A DNA stretch of 64,000 nucleotides from Glebionis coronaria (Eukaryota > Streptophyta > Magnoliopsida > Asterales > Asteraceae), in assembly GCA_025667525.1 (NCBI GenBank), contig CM046877.1, forward strand, positions 617,348,580 through 617,412,579, in the 5' to 3' direction. The position numbers and the translations under genes were made by a program. Under the pieces are notes generated by a model. It was not told where the DNA came from, did no database searches, and saw only the letters and a program-made list of their open reading frames with translations. Below are positions 1 to 11,685 of this stretch, piece by piece (positions within the stretch are counted from its first letter, which is position 1; each line of letters starts with the position of its first letter).

Positions 1-2246
1 GCCAGAAGCAGTTGTATGCTAAATTCTCCAAGTGTGAGTTATGATTAGACAAGGTGGCATTCTTAGGTCACATTGTATCAGCAGAAGGAATCACTATGGA
101 TCCAGCGAAGGTTGAGGCCATTACTAAGTGGCCAATGCCGACATCAGCGACGGAAGTCCGTAGTTTCTTAGGCTTAGCTGGCTATTACCGTAGGTTCGTG
201 GAGAACTTTTCCTGCCTAGCACTACCATTGACCAAACTGATGCGGAAAGGGGAGAAATTCGTTTGGACTGAAGATCGAGAGAAGAGCTTTGAAGACCTGA
301 AGCAGAAGCTAGTATCTACACCTATTCTTACTCTACCATCTGGTACGGGTGGATTTCAAATCTACAACGATGCATCGGGGAAGGGACTTGGCTGTGTTCT
401 CATGCAATATGGGAAAGTGATCGCGTACGCTTCACGGCAGCTTAAGCCTTATGATGAAAATTACCCCACGCACGATCTAGAACTTGCTGCAGTCGTGTTT
501 GCATTGAAGATATGGAGACACTACTTATATGGAGAATCATGTGACATTTTCACGGACCACAAGAGCTTGAAGTATATCTTCACTCAGCGTGAATTGAACA
601 TGAGGCAGAGGAGATGGTTAGAGCTGTTGAAGGATTATGACATTAATCTACAGTATCATCCCGGAAAGGCAAATGTAGTAGCAGATGCTCTTAGCAGGAA
701 GTCCGGAATGATCAACGGCATCAAAGTCGAAGAGGAAATCATCAGAGACTTGGAGCGACTAGACATCGAGATCATGGTACGTGGACAGCACGGTTACTGG
801 GCTAATCATAGAGTAGAACCCGAGTTACTATCTAAGATCAAGGAAGCTCAGAAGGATGACGGAAAAATCTGGGCGATAGTACAGAATCTGGAGAAGCAGA
901 CAGAATTCAGAGTAGCTGCAGATGGTATGGTATGGCAGGGCACTAGACTTTGTGTTCCTGATGACCAAGAACTCCGGGAAGCTTTGTTAGCTGAAGCTCA
1001 TAGCTCCCTATTCTCGATACATCTTGGTTCGACTAAAATGTACCATGACATCAAGTAGTACTTTTGGTGGAGTGGTATGAAATAGGATGTGGCCACTTAC
1101 GTCTCCAAATGTCTTACCTGCCAGCAGGTTAAGATCGAGCATCAGCGATCTGGCGGTCTCCTTCAACCGTTAGATATTCCAGAGTGGAAGTGGGACAAAA
1201 TCACCATGGATTTTGTTACCGGTCTTCCGCCTACCAAAAGGAAGCACGATGCAATTTGGGTTATCGTTGATCGACTTACCAAATCAGCTCATTTCTTACC
1301 GATCCGCAAGGAAGATCCGGTAAGTAAACTCGCAGATACGTATAGACGAGAGATCATGAGACTCCACGGTGCACCATCCAGCATCGTCTCAGACAGAGAT
1401 CCTCGTTTCACTTCGCGCTTTTGGAAAAGTCTGCAGAAAGCTTGGGGTACACAACTTAAGCTTAGCACGGCTTTTCATCCTCAAACGGACGGACAGTCGG
1501 AGCGAACCATTTAGACATTGGAAGATATGTTGAGGTCATGTGCGTTGGAATGGGCGGGTGATTGGGACGAATACATCTGTTTGGTGGAGTTTGCATACAA
1601 CAACAGCTGGCACGCAAGCATCAAATGTGCTCCATTTGAGATGTTGTATGGCAGAAAGTGTCGCACCCCAATCTGCTGGGATCAGGTTGGCGAGCGAACA
1701 CTCGAAGGACCAGAAATCATAGAGATGACAAATGAGAAGATCGCAGTAGCTAAGCAGAAGATTCAGGAGGCACAGTCACGTCAGAAGAGTTACGCCGATA
1801 AGCATCGTAGGGATTTACACTTTAACGTAGGAGATCACGTCTTCCTTAAGGTTTCGCCGGCACGTGGTGTTAGACGCTTCAGGATTAAAGGGAAGCTCAG
1901 TCCTCGTTTCATCGGACCGTTTGATATCATTGAACGAGTCGGTGAAGTATCTTACCAATTGGCGTTACCTCCGCAACTATCGCATGTGCACAATGTGTTT
2001 CATGTATCCTTACTCAGAGGGTACCAGTATCATCCCCTTCACATGGTTCAGTATCTACTGGAACAGATACGTGAAGATCTCACTTTTATAGAAGAACCCG
2101 AACGAGTTCTTGACAGACAAGAACGAGTCATGAGAAAGAAGACGATTCCATTCGTCAAAATTCTATGGAGGGATCATACCGAGCGGGAAGCCACTTGGGA
2201 AACGGAGGAGTCTATCCGGGCTTCTTACCCTTATTTCATATTTTGA
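1..2246 (+). pseudogene. Ty3/gypsy chromovirus pol, 3' part (RT end, RNase H, integrase, chromodomain remnant)
   Basis: One reading frame (codons starting at position 3) runs to 2246 and is broken only by four stops, at 42-44, 1056-1058, 1083-1085 and 1512-1514. The window opens in the last part of reverse transcriptase ([22 protein letters not shown]). RNase H follows with its acidic residues visible in [23 protein letters not shown] and VADALSR. Integrase has an H-H-C-C zinc finger (CLTCQQ) and the D-D-E set in [16 protein letters not shown] and DGQSER. The C-terminus ends in WRDHTEREATWE, a chromodomain-like tail. Gag, protease and most of RT lie outside the window. The domain order and the nearly 3 kb LTR fit the Tekay/Del chromovirus lineage; the clade is inferred. 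The element would copy itself through an RNA intermediate, but this copy cannot make a full polyprotein. Confidence 0.93.
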
Positions 2247-2310
2247 ATTCGGGTATGTTCTTCTTTTCCAGTTTACTTTATCTATAATTCGGGGACGAAT
2301 TATTCTTTTT

Positions 2311-2322
2311 AGAGGGGAAGAG
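2311..2322 (+). promoter_or_regulatory. Polypurine tract of the plus-strand gypsy element
   Basis: The purine run AGAGGGGAAGAG lies one base before the LTR start (TGTAGAACCC). This is the expected position of the plus-strand DNA priming site used in reverse transcription. Confidence 0.75.
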
Positions 2323-2323
2323 T

Positions 2324-5285
2324 TGTAGAACCCGCATGCTTTTACCATGCATAGTACCCTTAGGATTGTACGTACTAGTTAAAACTTTCCTAATATAGCA
2401 TGATTACGATTACCTGTTAGGAGTTTACGTATTACGTACGTGTTAGAACACGATAAGTATTTTATATGCACGATCACGTAATAATTATTTAACAATAATT
2501 AATCACGAACATGCGATCATGAAATCATCAACGTAATTAAAACACGAACTATTATTAATTACGTATATATATTTATTACGAGCGTAATTAAATATATTAG
2601 ATCACGGTATTTACGTAACGAGAACATTTAAAACACGAACATAAATAATCACAAACGAGTAACTAAATAACGAGACACGGAAAAAGGTACGGGAACCCCA
2701 TGTGGGGTCCCTACCCGCGGCTAAACAAGGGCAAATAGGCCAAGCCCATTTGTCAAATTTACTAAAGGGGGTTATGTTTATTTTTACTACTCAAAAAGAA
2801 CTTACAGAAGATTTTAAGAAAAACCTAAAACCCTCCTTTTCCTTGTTCTTTGTGCCACCACCCATAAATCACCACACAAGGTGATTTGTTGATCTTTGAT
2901 CTTGAAGAATTGGTGATTGATCGTGTTTGTTCTTCGTTCTCTTGATCCACGAATTCGGTAAAACCTTTTTAAACCTTTTCTTTTAATTTAATCTTTTTAT
3001 TAATTATGAACATGTGATGTTTTTATAAAAAACATAATAATTAATCATAGATCTAATATGTTTTGGTGATTAATTAAATCAAAGGGTCGTTTTATGGGGT
3101 GTTTGCTTTGGCCGCCGGCTTCACCGAACCCAAAAGGGGTCTCGGCTTGCCAAGCCGACCACCACCAAGACCATATGGTCTTGGTTGGTGCGTGTGGGTC
3201 CCACGGCAGCAAGGGGAAACACGGGGTACCCCGAGTTGGTTCGGGGTACGGTGTCAATTCATGTCCGATTCATGTTTTTAGCCTAGATCCGGTTCATGGT
3301 ATATGTTAGTTTTTTTATGTTATGAACTTATGTTAAAATTAAATTAATAAAAGATGTGATTAATTTAATAACATGACTTAAGTTATTTAATTATTAATAA
3401 TCATGAAATTATTTTAACCTAAGTATTTATATATTTAAGACGAATAATTAATTAATTATTTTAAAACCATGGATTTAATTAATTAATTAACATGACTTAG
3501 GTTATATTATTAATAAATAATAATACATATTTTAACCTAAGTATCTAACTTATTTAATTAAAAACATGTTATAACTTAATTAAATATTATAACCTATAGT
3601 TTAATTAAATTACATGAAATAATTATTAAACTATACAATATACCATATGACTTAGAAAATAATCATGAAAACACTTAGGCTTATATACTTAGCTTATTTA
3701 ACCAGCTTATTTCTAATTATGGAAACTTTCTATTTTTAGAAACTTAATTAAATAAGGCAGCTAATCTATTTATGGAAACCAGCTATTTTTAGAAACTTAT
3801 TTATTTAAGGCAGCTAATCTATTTATGGAAACTTATTTAATTAAGGCAGCAAATCTATTTATGGAAACTTTCTATTTTTAGAAACTTATTTAATTAAGGC
3901 AGCAAATCTAATTTTGGAAACTTTCTATTTTTGGAAACTTTCTATTTTTGGAAACTTTCTATTTTTGGAAACTTTCTATTTTTGGAAACTTTCTATTTTA
4001 GGAAACTTTCTATTTCAGGAAAACTGCTATTTTAGGAAAGTTACTTATTATTACACAGTAAGTATAATAACACATGAAATACCAGAAATACTTAATCAGA
4101 TTAAACAAAATATAAGATTTAATACAGTTTAAGGCTTTAAACAGTAAAACATAATAAGAACACATAAAATAAGCTGAGACATGACATAAAACCAGCTCTG
4201 TATTTAGTAAGCATATACTTATTTCATGTACGTATTTATGTAGCACTAGTGATTCAGAAGTAGGATTCTCGCAGTTCGTCTTTCTCGTTCACTGGACATA
4301 AGGTACGGATTCCCGTCCTTTCAGTATGGACATTCTTTCCTTATTAGGATTCCCCGTATGCAGCCAACTGTTTTCCCGTAGTATAAGTTATGAGTTTGAT
4401 TGCTTATGTTTAATTAAGATTACCTATAGCCATATACATGCATGACCAAGTTTCACCTAGTTATGGAGGTATCATAACCATAACATTAGAGGCACTGATG
4501 TTATGACTTCACCACGGCGGAGTGATTGCTCGTGGCGTCCCTTCAGCTTTTGGCCATTTATTTATATTTATCATGTGGGGCGGATGGGTGCATCCTAGTT
4601 ACATGTTTTTATTCAGGATTACATGGTGAATGTGGTGTGTGCCTTGCATCCTTCACAAGGAGCTGATCCCTCCTACCCATAAACCAGTATATTAAATTAG
4701 AGGCAGCCCCTCTAATTTGCATGATGAGGTCACCCCTCCAATTATTCATGCACGATGGACTTTCATGACCTATATTGGCTAATGGTAAAATATGACAAAC
4801 AGTTTTTATAAGATAAACATTAGACTTTCAAACTATAAACAAGTTTTATTAAGACTTAACCAGGTTACTCGGAACTTAGTTTTCTTCCGCTGTTATTATG
4901 TTATATGATATCCTATTCATGCTTTATTGTACATCCGTGCACTGAGCGTATTTGCTCAGCCGTTTTCCTTTTCTATGTTCCCAAAACGGCAGGTACTCAG
5001 GGACGCTCGTAGACACTAAGAGTACGTGCATATGGACTGGAAGCTGTCTAGCCTTCTTTACATTATGCATTTCCTTTCTATTGATACTTATGCTTTGGAC
5101 ATTGTTTGGTCCTTTCCTTTATTATACTATGTTTGTGTGTGATGAGCTTTACTTTTGGACTACCGATGTTTGATTCCGGTATTTTCCTTTTTATGGTCAA
5201 GTAATGTTTAGACATTTTACCTTGTATGCTTTGATGACACGCCATAATTACTGTGATATTTCCATTTCCAAAATGGGGTGTTACA
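2324..5285 (+). mobile_element. 3' LTR of plus-strand gypsy element (about 2.96 kb)
   Basis: The LTR begins TGTAGAACCCGCATGC after the polypurine tract and ends GGGGTGTTACA, so it has TG...CA ends. The reverse complement of 6091-8951 matches it along most of its length, including both ends, which fixes the borders. It contains AT-rich stretches, a GC-richer promoter-like section near 3100-3300 and an internal array of short repeats near 3720-4040. Gag of an oppositely oriented relative resumes immediately after it, so this element probably inserted into that relative. The 5' LTR is outside the window, so the target duplication cannot be verified. Confidence 0.88.
3720..4040 (+). repeat. Short tandem repeat array inside the LTR
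   Basis: Units of about 17 bp, GGAAACTTTCTATTTTT, are repeated head to tail. They are nearly perfect from 3914 to 4020 and looser before that, where they mix with AATTAAGGCAGC spacers. The same array occurs in reverse complement at 7330-7560 in the opposing LTR, so it is a family trait and not a local accident. Confidence 0.85.
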
Positions 5286-5640
5286 GCTTCAATGCTAACC
5301 ACCAATTTAACACATCGCCTTCGAACTGATAACATGCCAACCTCGACTTAAATATGGGGTCACATCCCATAGCATCGAAGATCTTCTAAATGTGAGCCAA
5401 CCAGCTTTCAACTTCACTGGGGCTATCTGTTCTCTCAAAAGCTCGAGGACGGAGCTTGTTGAATCTCTCCACCCATGTTGCCAATGTCACTAGAGGAGGA
5501 GGAGGAGGTGCTGGGTGATGCTGCTGATTGTTGGCAGCCTGAACCTCAGCCCTGATTTCGTTCCTCAGCTGAGGAAGCAAAGCTTGCATTGTAGCTTGGA
5601 TTGTTGCATTGAGTTGTTCTTGCTCGCGTGTGAGAACCAT
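5286..5640 (-). pseudogene. Ty3/gypsy gag, N-terminal fragment of the minus-strand element
   Basis: The reading starts with an ATG at 5640 on the minus strand: MVLTREQEQLNATIQ, a Gln-rich segment, a Pro run, then WVERFNKLRP and ESWLAHI. After a stop at 5386-5388 the same frame continues as KIFDAMGCD and YQFEGDVLNWW, the typical capsid-core region of plant gypsy gag. The sequence stops at 5286, where the LTR of the plus-strand element begins. The upstream extension of the open frame past 5640 is leader, not protein. Gag would form the virus-like particle; this copy is truncated and has an internal stop. Confidence 0.82.
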
Positions 5641-6068
5641 CTGACAGTATAACATAAAATACATGATTAAACTGATCAAAACATAAAATATATACATGAA
5701 AAAAAAATTATACCAATAAATCATGAGAAAAATTTTATGCAAGAAAACTAGTACATGAATGCATGATGCAGTTTTATGAAAACTTTTGTATGCTCGAGAG
5801 TGAACGCCTATCGTCAGTTCACCCAAAATAAAAGACATGGCGAGGGGACGCCTATGGGTCGGTCCCAAATTTATAAGTTGCGATAAAACACATGCGACTA
5901 AATAAGGCCAGTCCTGTACCAACCTTTACTTAGTCATAAACCTGCGACAATGACATATATATGTATGCATGAAAATGATGAATGCATGAAAACCGACTGT
6001 CTGTTCTAGGAAGACCATAGTGACTACCACTAATCACAGGTCATGTTTTGAGAGCCTACAAGTCGAAG

Positions 6069-6086
6069 CCTTGGTCTCTGATACCA
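6069..6086 (-). promoter_or_regulatory. Primer-binding site, initiator Met-tRNA type
   Basis: On the minus strand the sequence two bases inside the LTR end is TGGTATCAGAGACCAAGG. The TGGTATCAGAG core is the standard plant retrotransposon site complementary to initiator methionine tRNA. It identifies 6091-8951 as the 5' LTR of a minus-strand element whose gag begins about 430 bp downstream. Confidence 0.85.
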
Positions 6087-6090
6087 TAAT

Positions 6091-8951
6091 TGTAACACCC
6101 CATTTTGATAAATGGAATGTCACGCGTGATTATGGCGTGTCATCAAAGCATACAAGGGTAAATGTCTAAACATTACATGACCATAAAAGAAAATACCGGA
6201 ATCAAACATCGGTAGTCCAAAAGTAGAACCTCATCACACACAAACATCAGTACTGTAAATGAAAGGACTAAACAATGTCCATGTAAATGAGTATCAAAGT
6301 ATAGATAAATGCATAAAGTAAAGAAGGCTAGAAAGCTTCCAGTCCATATGCACGCACGCTTAAAGTCTACGAGTGTCCCTGAGTACTTGCCGTTTTAGGA
6401 ACATGAAAAGGAAATGGCTGAGCAATATGCTCAGTGCACGGATGTACAAGTAAAGCATGAATAATATAAGCATAAAAGCATGAAACAGCGGAAGAAACTA
6501 AGTCCTGGATACCCGGTTAAATCTTAGTAAAACTGGTTTTATAGTTTGAAAAGCCTTATGTTTATCTTGTAAAAATTGTTTAACATATTTTACCATTAGC
6601 CAATATAGGTCATGAAATATCAACGTGCATGAATACTTGGAAGGGTGACCTCGTCATGCAAATTAGAGGGGCTGCCTCTAATTTAATATACTGGTTTTGG
6701 GTAAGAGGGATCAGCTCCTTGTGAAGGATGCAAGGCACACACCACATTCACACTGAGTAATCTGCTGAAAACATGTAACTAGGATGCACCCATACGCCCC
6801 ACCTGATAATAATAATAATATGGCCAAAAGCTCAAAGGGACGCCACGAGCAATCACTCCGCCGTGGGGAAGTCATAACACCAGTGCCTCTAGTGTTATGG
6901 TTATGATACCTCCATAACTAGGTGAAACTGGTCATGCATGTATATGGCTTTAGGTATTCTAATTAAACATATGCAATTCAAAACATATAAAAATACTAGG
7001 GAAAACAGTTGACTCCATACGGGGAAATCCTAATAAGGAAAGAATGTCCATACTGAAAGGACGGAGAATCCGTACCTTATGTCCAGTGAACGAAGAAGAT
7101 GAACGGAAGAGAGTCCTACTTCGGTATCACTAATGCTACATAAATACATATGTGTATAAGTATCTGATTACTGAATACGTAACTGGTTTTATATCATGTC
7201 TTAGCTTGTTTTATATGTTCATGTCATGTTTTGCTGATTTAAGCTTTATACTGTGTTTATCATATATTCTGTCTATTCTTATTAAGTATTACTTGTATTT
7301 CATGTATTATTATACTTGTTGTGTAATAATAAGTAACTTTCTAAAAATAGCAGGTTTCCTAAAATAGAAAGTTTCTAAAAATATAAAGTTTCCAAAAATA
7401 GAAAGTTTCCAAAAATAGAAAGTTTCCAAAAATAGAAAGTTTTCAAAAATAGAATTACTGCTTAAAATAGATAAGTTTCTAAAAATATAAAGTTTCCATA
7501 AATAGATTAGCTGCCTTAAATAAATAAGTTTCTAAAAATAGAAAGTTTCCATAAATAGATATAAGCTGGATAATTAAGCTAATTATATAAGATTAAGTGT
7601 TTTCTGATTATTATTCTAAGTCATGTGATTATATAGTATAGTTTATTAATTATTTCATGTAAATTAAATAAACTATAGGTTAAAGTATTTAAGTAATTAT
7701 AACATGATTTTAGTTAAATAAGGTAAAATACTTAGGTTAAAATATGTATTATTATCTATTAATAATATAACCTAAGTCATATAAATTAATTAATTATAAC
7801 TCATGGTTTTAATAATTAATTAATTATATAGTCTAATTAAAGATAAATACTTAGGTTAAAATTCATGAATTAATAATTAAATTAATAACCTAAGTCATGT
7901 AAATTAAATTAATCATGTTCATGCTTTTTAATTAATTTAATTTAAGTGTAAAAAAAAATAACATAACTTGTAAAAATCATAAACCTTGAAAAAAATGATT
8001 CATGAACCAGACCCGTGATTAAAACCCATGAACTGGACCCGTAACCAACACCATACCCTGACCAAGGTCGGGGTTTCCCTTGCCCTTGTTGCTGCCGTGA
8101 GACCACCACCACCATACCGAGACCATATGGTCTCGGTGGTGTGAAATAAGCCAAGCCGAGACCCCCCCTTGGGGCTCGGTTAGGCGTCGGCCACAACAAA
8201 ACACCCCTAAACCCTTCATTGATTTAACCCCATGATTATTTACATGTTTAAAATACTTGTTTTTAATTAGTTTAATTAAAAACATCATGATTTTATGTGA
8301 TTATATGAATCAAAACATAAAAAGAAAAGATTAAAGATTATACCGATTACGTGAAATCAAGAAGGATGAACACAAACGATTCCTTGTAATAATTCCAAGA
8401 TCAAAATCAACCCGAACACCCCTTTGGTGTTCTTAAATCCGGCGGCCGAAGAACAAATGAGGAGGAGGAAAAACTTTTAGGGTTTTAATTATTTTATAAG
8501 ATTATAAATAACGAAACATGTTTTTCCCTTAACCCCTTGTTTAGTAAAATTTAATGGGCTAGGCCCTTTTCTCTTGGTGTAGCCGCGGCATGGGGCCCAC
8601 ATGGGGGTAACCCGAACCTTTCTCGTGTCTAAAATAATAGTGTGTTCTCGTGTTCGTATTTTACGTGTTTTAATTAGTTATCGATCGTGACTTAATATAT
8701 TTATTCGTGTTCGTAATAAATATATATACGTACATAATATTAGCTCGTGATTAATTTACGTTCAGGATTATAATTATTATTGGAATAATTATCATGAGTT
8801 AATACGAAATCAATACTTATCGTGTTATAACACGTACGTAATACTTGTAATTCTTATTCATGAAACGTAAACGTGCTATAAAAGGAAAGTTCTAATCATG
8901 TACGTACGATCTTAAGGGTACTATTCATGGTAAAAGCATGCGGGTTTTACA
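6091..8951 (-). mobile_element. 5' LTR of minus-strand gypsy element (about 2.86 kb)
   Basis: On the minus strand it starts TGTAAAACCCGCATGC (ending at 8951) and finishes GGGGTGTTACA (at 6091). It is a diverged relative of the 2324-5285 LTR in inverted orientation, roughly four-fifths identical by eye. It is followed on the minus strand by a primer-binding site and gag, so it is a 5' LTR. Its outer flank begins at 8952. The rest of the element is displaced to the left by the plus-strand insertion and lies outside the window. Confidence 0.88.
7330..7560 (-). repeat. Short tandem repeat array in the minus-strand LTR
   Basis: This is a reverse-complement version of the 17-bp GGAAACTTTCTATTTTT array seen at 3720-4040, here reading AAAAATAGAAAGTTTCC on the plus strand. 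It has fewer and more degenerate units, so copy number has changed since the two LTRs diverged. Confidence 0.8.
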
Positions 8952-9117
8952 GAAAAGGTGGCAGTCTGCTCCAGCCTCCGATCACCAAATAAACGTGCAC
9001 TTATAGAGTCTAGAGCCAACGAGATTCAACAAAAATCTCATTAGGACACTTATTCCATATATCAATTGTTGTTCATCACTAGAACACATGCGATAATTTA
9101 CAGAGTCCTACGCTCTA

Positions 9118-9506
9118 TCCTTGTGATATTGCCAGAACATTCAGAGTGATACTCATTAGTATTCACAGTGATGAATGGAAATCCTTCCAGTGTTAACATC
9201 AAACAGCACTGCGGTAGGTCATATGTAAGATTCACTTGAATTAAACATATGTTAACTAGAAAGCAATAGTAGTTTGATTCTTTCTTGATTCAAACTCATT
9301 CCAGGTCTCGACGCAATATCCTTATGATCTTGCCAGAACATTCAGAGTAATACTTCTTAGTATTTACTGTGACGAATGGAAATCCTTCTAGTGTCATCAT
9401 CATACAGCACTGCGGTAGGTAACTTGTGAGATTCTATATGAATCAAACTTGTGTCAACTGGAAAGCAACAATGGTTTGATTCTTAACTGATTCAAACTTG
9501 TTCCAG
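9118..9506 (+). repeat. Imperfect direct tandem duplication, about 190-200 bp unit
   Basis: Unit 1 (about 9118-9305) and unit 2 (about 9318-9506) share the same order of blocks: GCCAGAACATTCAGAGT, TGAATGGAAATCCTT, AGCACTGCGGTAGGT, and a closing ATTCAAACT(C/T)(A/G)TTCCAG. Both end at the same word. No coding frame is evident. It lies upstream of a copia polypurine tract, so it may be the untranslated 3' interior of that element. Confidence 0.75.
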
Positions 9507-9982
9507 GGAATTGAATTGACGACTCAATCAGTAGAATGGAACTGTATGATTCACTCCTTACTATGAATTATCTTTCGATATATTCAAGTATTGAGAACGG
9601 TTATCACAGCTGGAACCCCTGTCAAGGAAGTTCTTTGAACTTACCTAATCACAAGTACAATATTCGTAATATATAACAGGAAACCGGAGGAATGCAAACG
9701 GCGGCGTAACCTCAAGAGTCGTAATTTAAGACCACATTCTCATGAAAATGAAGAAAGCTCAAGAACATCTAAAGACAAAGACTTCCGCTACTCTGATTAT
9801 CAAGGGAGATTGTTAACAAGCTTTCAAGACAGCGCAAAGTATGAGTATGTGGAGAATGACACAAGAACACAAGTTGGCAAAGCATCAAAATCAAGTCAAG
9901 GCAAAGATCAAAGATCCAAGATCACAAGTCATGAAAGGAACGATGAAAGAACTCTCAAGATAACGAGCTTCAAAGCAACAAC
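9507..9982 (+). other. Non-coding or unrecognised stretch before a copia LTR
   Basis: A 60-codon open stretch from 9810 (Lys/Ser/Thr-rich, no recognised domain) and a short GGGAGATTGTTAACAAG segment near 9803 that resembles a polypurine tract are the only structures seen. It is probably retroelement interior, but no protein family is recognisable. Confidence 0.3.
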
Positions 9983-10124
9983 AAAGAAGTGAAGTCACAT
10001 AATACATGACCACCACTTAGGGGAGATTGTTAGAAGTATTTAAAGTGATGGTCAAAGAAGTGAAGTCACATATTATATGACCACCCCTTAGGGGGATATT
10101 GTTAGAAGTATTTAAAGTGATGGT
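9983..10124 (+). repeat. 71-bp tandem duplication spanning a polypurine tract and LTR start
   Basis: The unit starts AAAGAAGTGAAGTCACAT, continues through CTTAGGGG and TTGTTAGAAGTATTTAA, and ends GATGGTC. It occurs at 9983-10053 and again from 10054. Each unit therefore carries a purine-rich tract followed by the same TGTTAGAAG words that begin the LTR, giving two candidate LTR starts (10028 and 10100). Confidence 0.8.
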
Positions 10125-10482
10125 CATATAATATACCGTTGCGAAGCTCGTGGAAAATGCTATTCAACGATGTCGAGAGTTCTATGTTATTGTTATATAT
10201 GTAACAGGGAATTAGTCCCGAACACACAAATGAGGAAGGCCTCCTAACCTTGTAAGCCTTAGTATAAAAGGCACATCATCCTCATTTGTGTGTGTGTCTC
10301 TCATAGTATTTTCTCTTCTTCTTGTTTTAGAGAGAGAAACTCTCCTTAGTTTCTCTCACTAGAAACACACTCCTTGTATCTTTCTCTTTCTTCTTCCTTA
10401 ATCTAATATTCCATTCTTAGTTTTAATCTTGTTCTTCGTCATCTCTATTTCTTGTTCTTATAAGTCGTGTGTTACGTCCTAC
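10100..10482 (+). mobile_element. Ty1/copia LTR
   Basis: It starts TGTTAGAAGTATTTAAAG after a purine tract and has a TATA box (TATAAAAGG, 10263-10271). A CT-rich transcribed leader with TCTCTC runs follows, and the LTR probably ends near ...CCTACA at 10482. A copia gag follows directly, without a recognisable primer-binding site. The left neighbour is a polypurine tract, normal for a 3' LTR, while the right neighbour is gag, normal for a 5' LTR. The right border is approximate. Confidence 0.65.
10263..10271 (+). promoter_or_regulatory. TATA box of copia LTR
   Basis: TATAAAAGG lies about 160 bp inside the LTR, followed by a pyrimidine-rich leader. This is the usual LTR promoter arrangement. 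Confidence 0.55.
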
Positions 10483-11685
10483 AACCACTTCCAAAACCAC
10501 TTAAACAATGGACACCAACTGATAGGAAATTAGCAAATAAAGACAAGCGTCTCAAAAGCATTATCATATCCTGTCTTCCAAAACACATAATGAAGTATGT
10601 CACTCAATGTCCAATTGCCAAACAAATGTGGATAGATTTGATCCTTGGTCATGAAGGTCCATCTAAGACTAGAGAGACCAAAATTCAGGCACTTAGACTT
10701 CACTTCAATGCATTCAAATCACTTGATGGTGAAAAGGTTCAATAGACGTATACTAGGCTAAAGATTCTTCTCAATGATGTTGCCATGAATGAAGTCACCA
10801 TTTCACAAGTAGAAGTAAATGCCACATTTGTTAACAGCCTACCAAGAAAATGGTTGAGCATGATTCAGACTTAGAGAGCTAACAATTCAATAAAAAATGA
10901 TACTTTGGCTCAGCTTTATGGGATGTATAACTATGAAGAAGGGTTAATTGATACCATCTATAAGTCTGAGTCTGAAAGATTTGTTGTTCAAGGTGCATAA
11001 TCAAAATCAATAATATCAACTTCAACTCATGGAGACAGCGACTCAGATGTTGAAGAAGATAATCACAACAGTCTGGAGTTTATGTCAGACCTAAATGCAG
11101 AGTTTCATGAAAGATCTCTACTAGCTACCAAATGAGATTCTTCAAAAGATTAGGGAGAGTTGGATCAGCTAGTAGAAAAATAGATAAAACAAAGGAAACT
11201 TGTTTCACCTGTGGCAAGACAGGACACTTTCAAAAGGACTGTCCATCCATAAAATCATCCTCACCATCCTACCCTTCATCATCCAAACCTTACAAATTCA
11301 AATCACAACAAAACAACTCTTTCCTTTAATCAAGTTCCTCTGATCATGAGAAAAAGGATTACAAGAGCAAGTACAAGGCATTAAAGCCTGATCCGGAGCA
11401 GATGAATTTGAAGTTGGAAGCTTTGTCAAAGAAGAAAAGGGTTGAGAAAAAGACAGAGAAAGGGTTAGTAGCTGAAGCCTATGATTGGAATGATGAACCG
11501 CTGACCTCAGACGAAGAAGATACTACCAGGTTCAGGGATTTCATGGCAATAGATGAGGATGAACTAGCTGTGGGAAGGATTGATGCTAGATCAGGACAAT
11601 GGGTTGACATCACCATGAAAAAGGTACACAGACTCATTTCTATGTCTGAAAGTGATGAATGCAAACATGTCCTTTGTTGATACAA
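10483..11685 (+). pseudogene. Ty1/copia gag (UBN2-type) relic with zinc knuckle
   Basis: Several frame-related segments add up to a gag. DKRLKSIIISCLPKH, MWIDLI and LRLHFNAFKS match the capsid domain of copia gag. After a stop come TYTRLKILLNDVAMNEV and FVNSLPRKWLSMIQT. Further right (11132-11329) is a CCHC zinc knuckle, CFTCGKTGHFQKDC, with Ser/Lys-rich flanks, then an acidic region (LTSDEEDTTRF) up to 11685. Stops or shifts occur near 10743, 10872, 10998 and 11132. The gag N-terminus is missing because the LTR joins mid-domain. Gag would package element RNA; this copy is dead. It breaks off where LTR-like sequence of another family begins. Confidence 0.82.

Noticed and set aside
5640..5922. 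Upstream extension of the minus-strand gag frame to 5922
   Set aside because: The extension is AT-rich, hydrophobic and lies in the leader after the PBS; the family-like start is MVLTREQ at 5640.
7942..8288. Two overlapping minus-strand frames near the gypsy LTR middle
   Set aside because: They lie in non-coding LTR sequence; mirror-image frames appear in the related LTR at 3045-3309 without conserved protein sequence.
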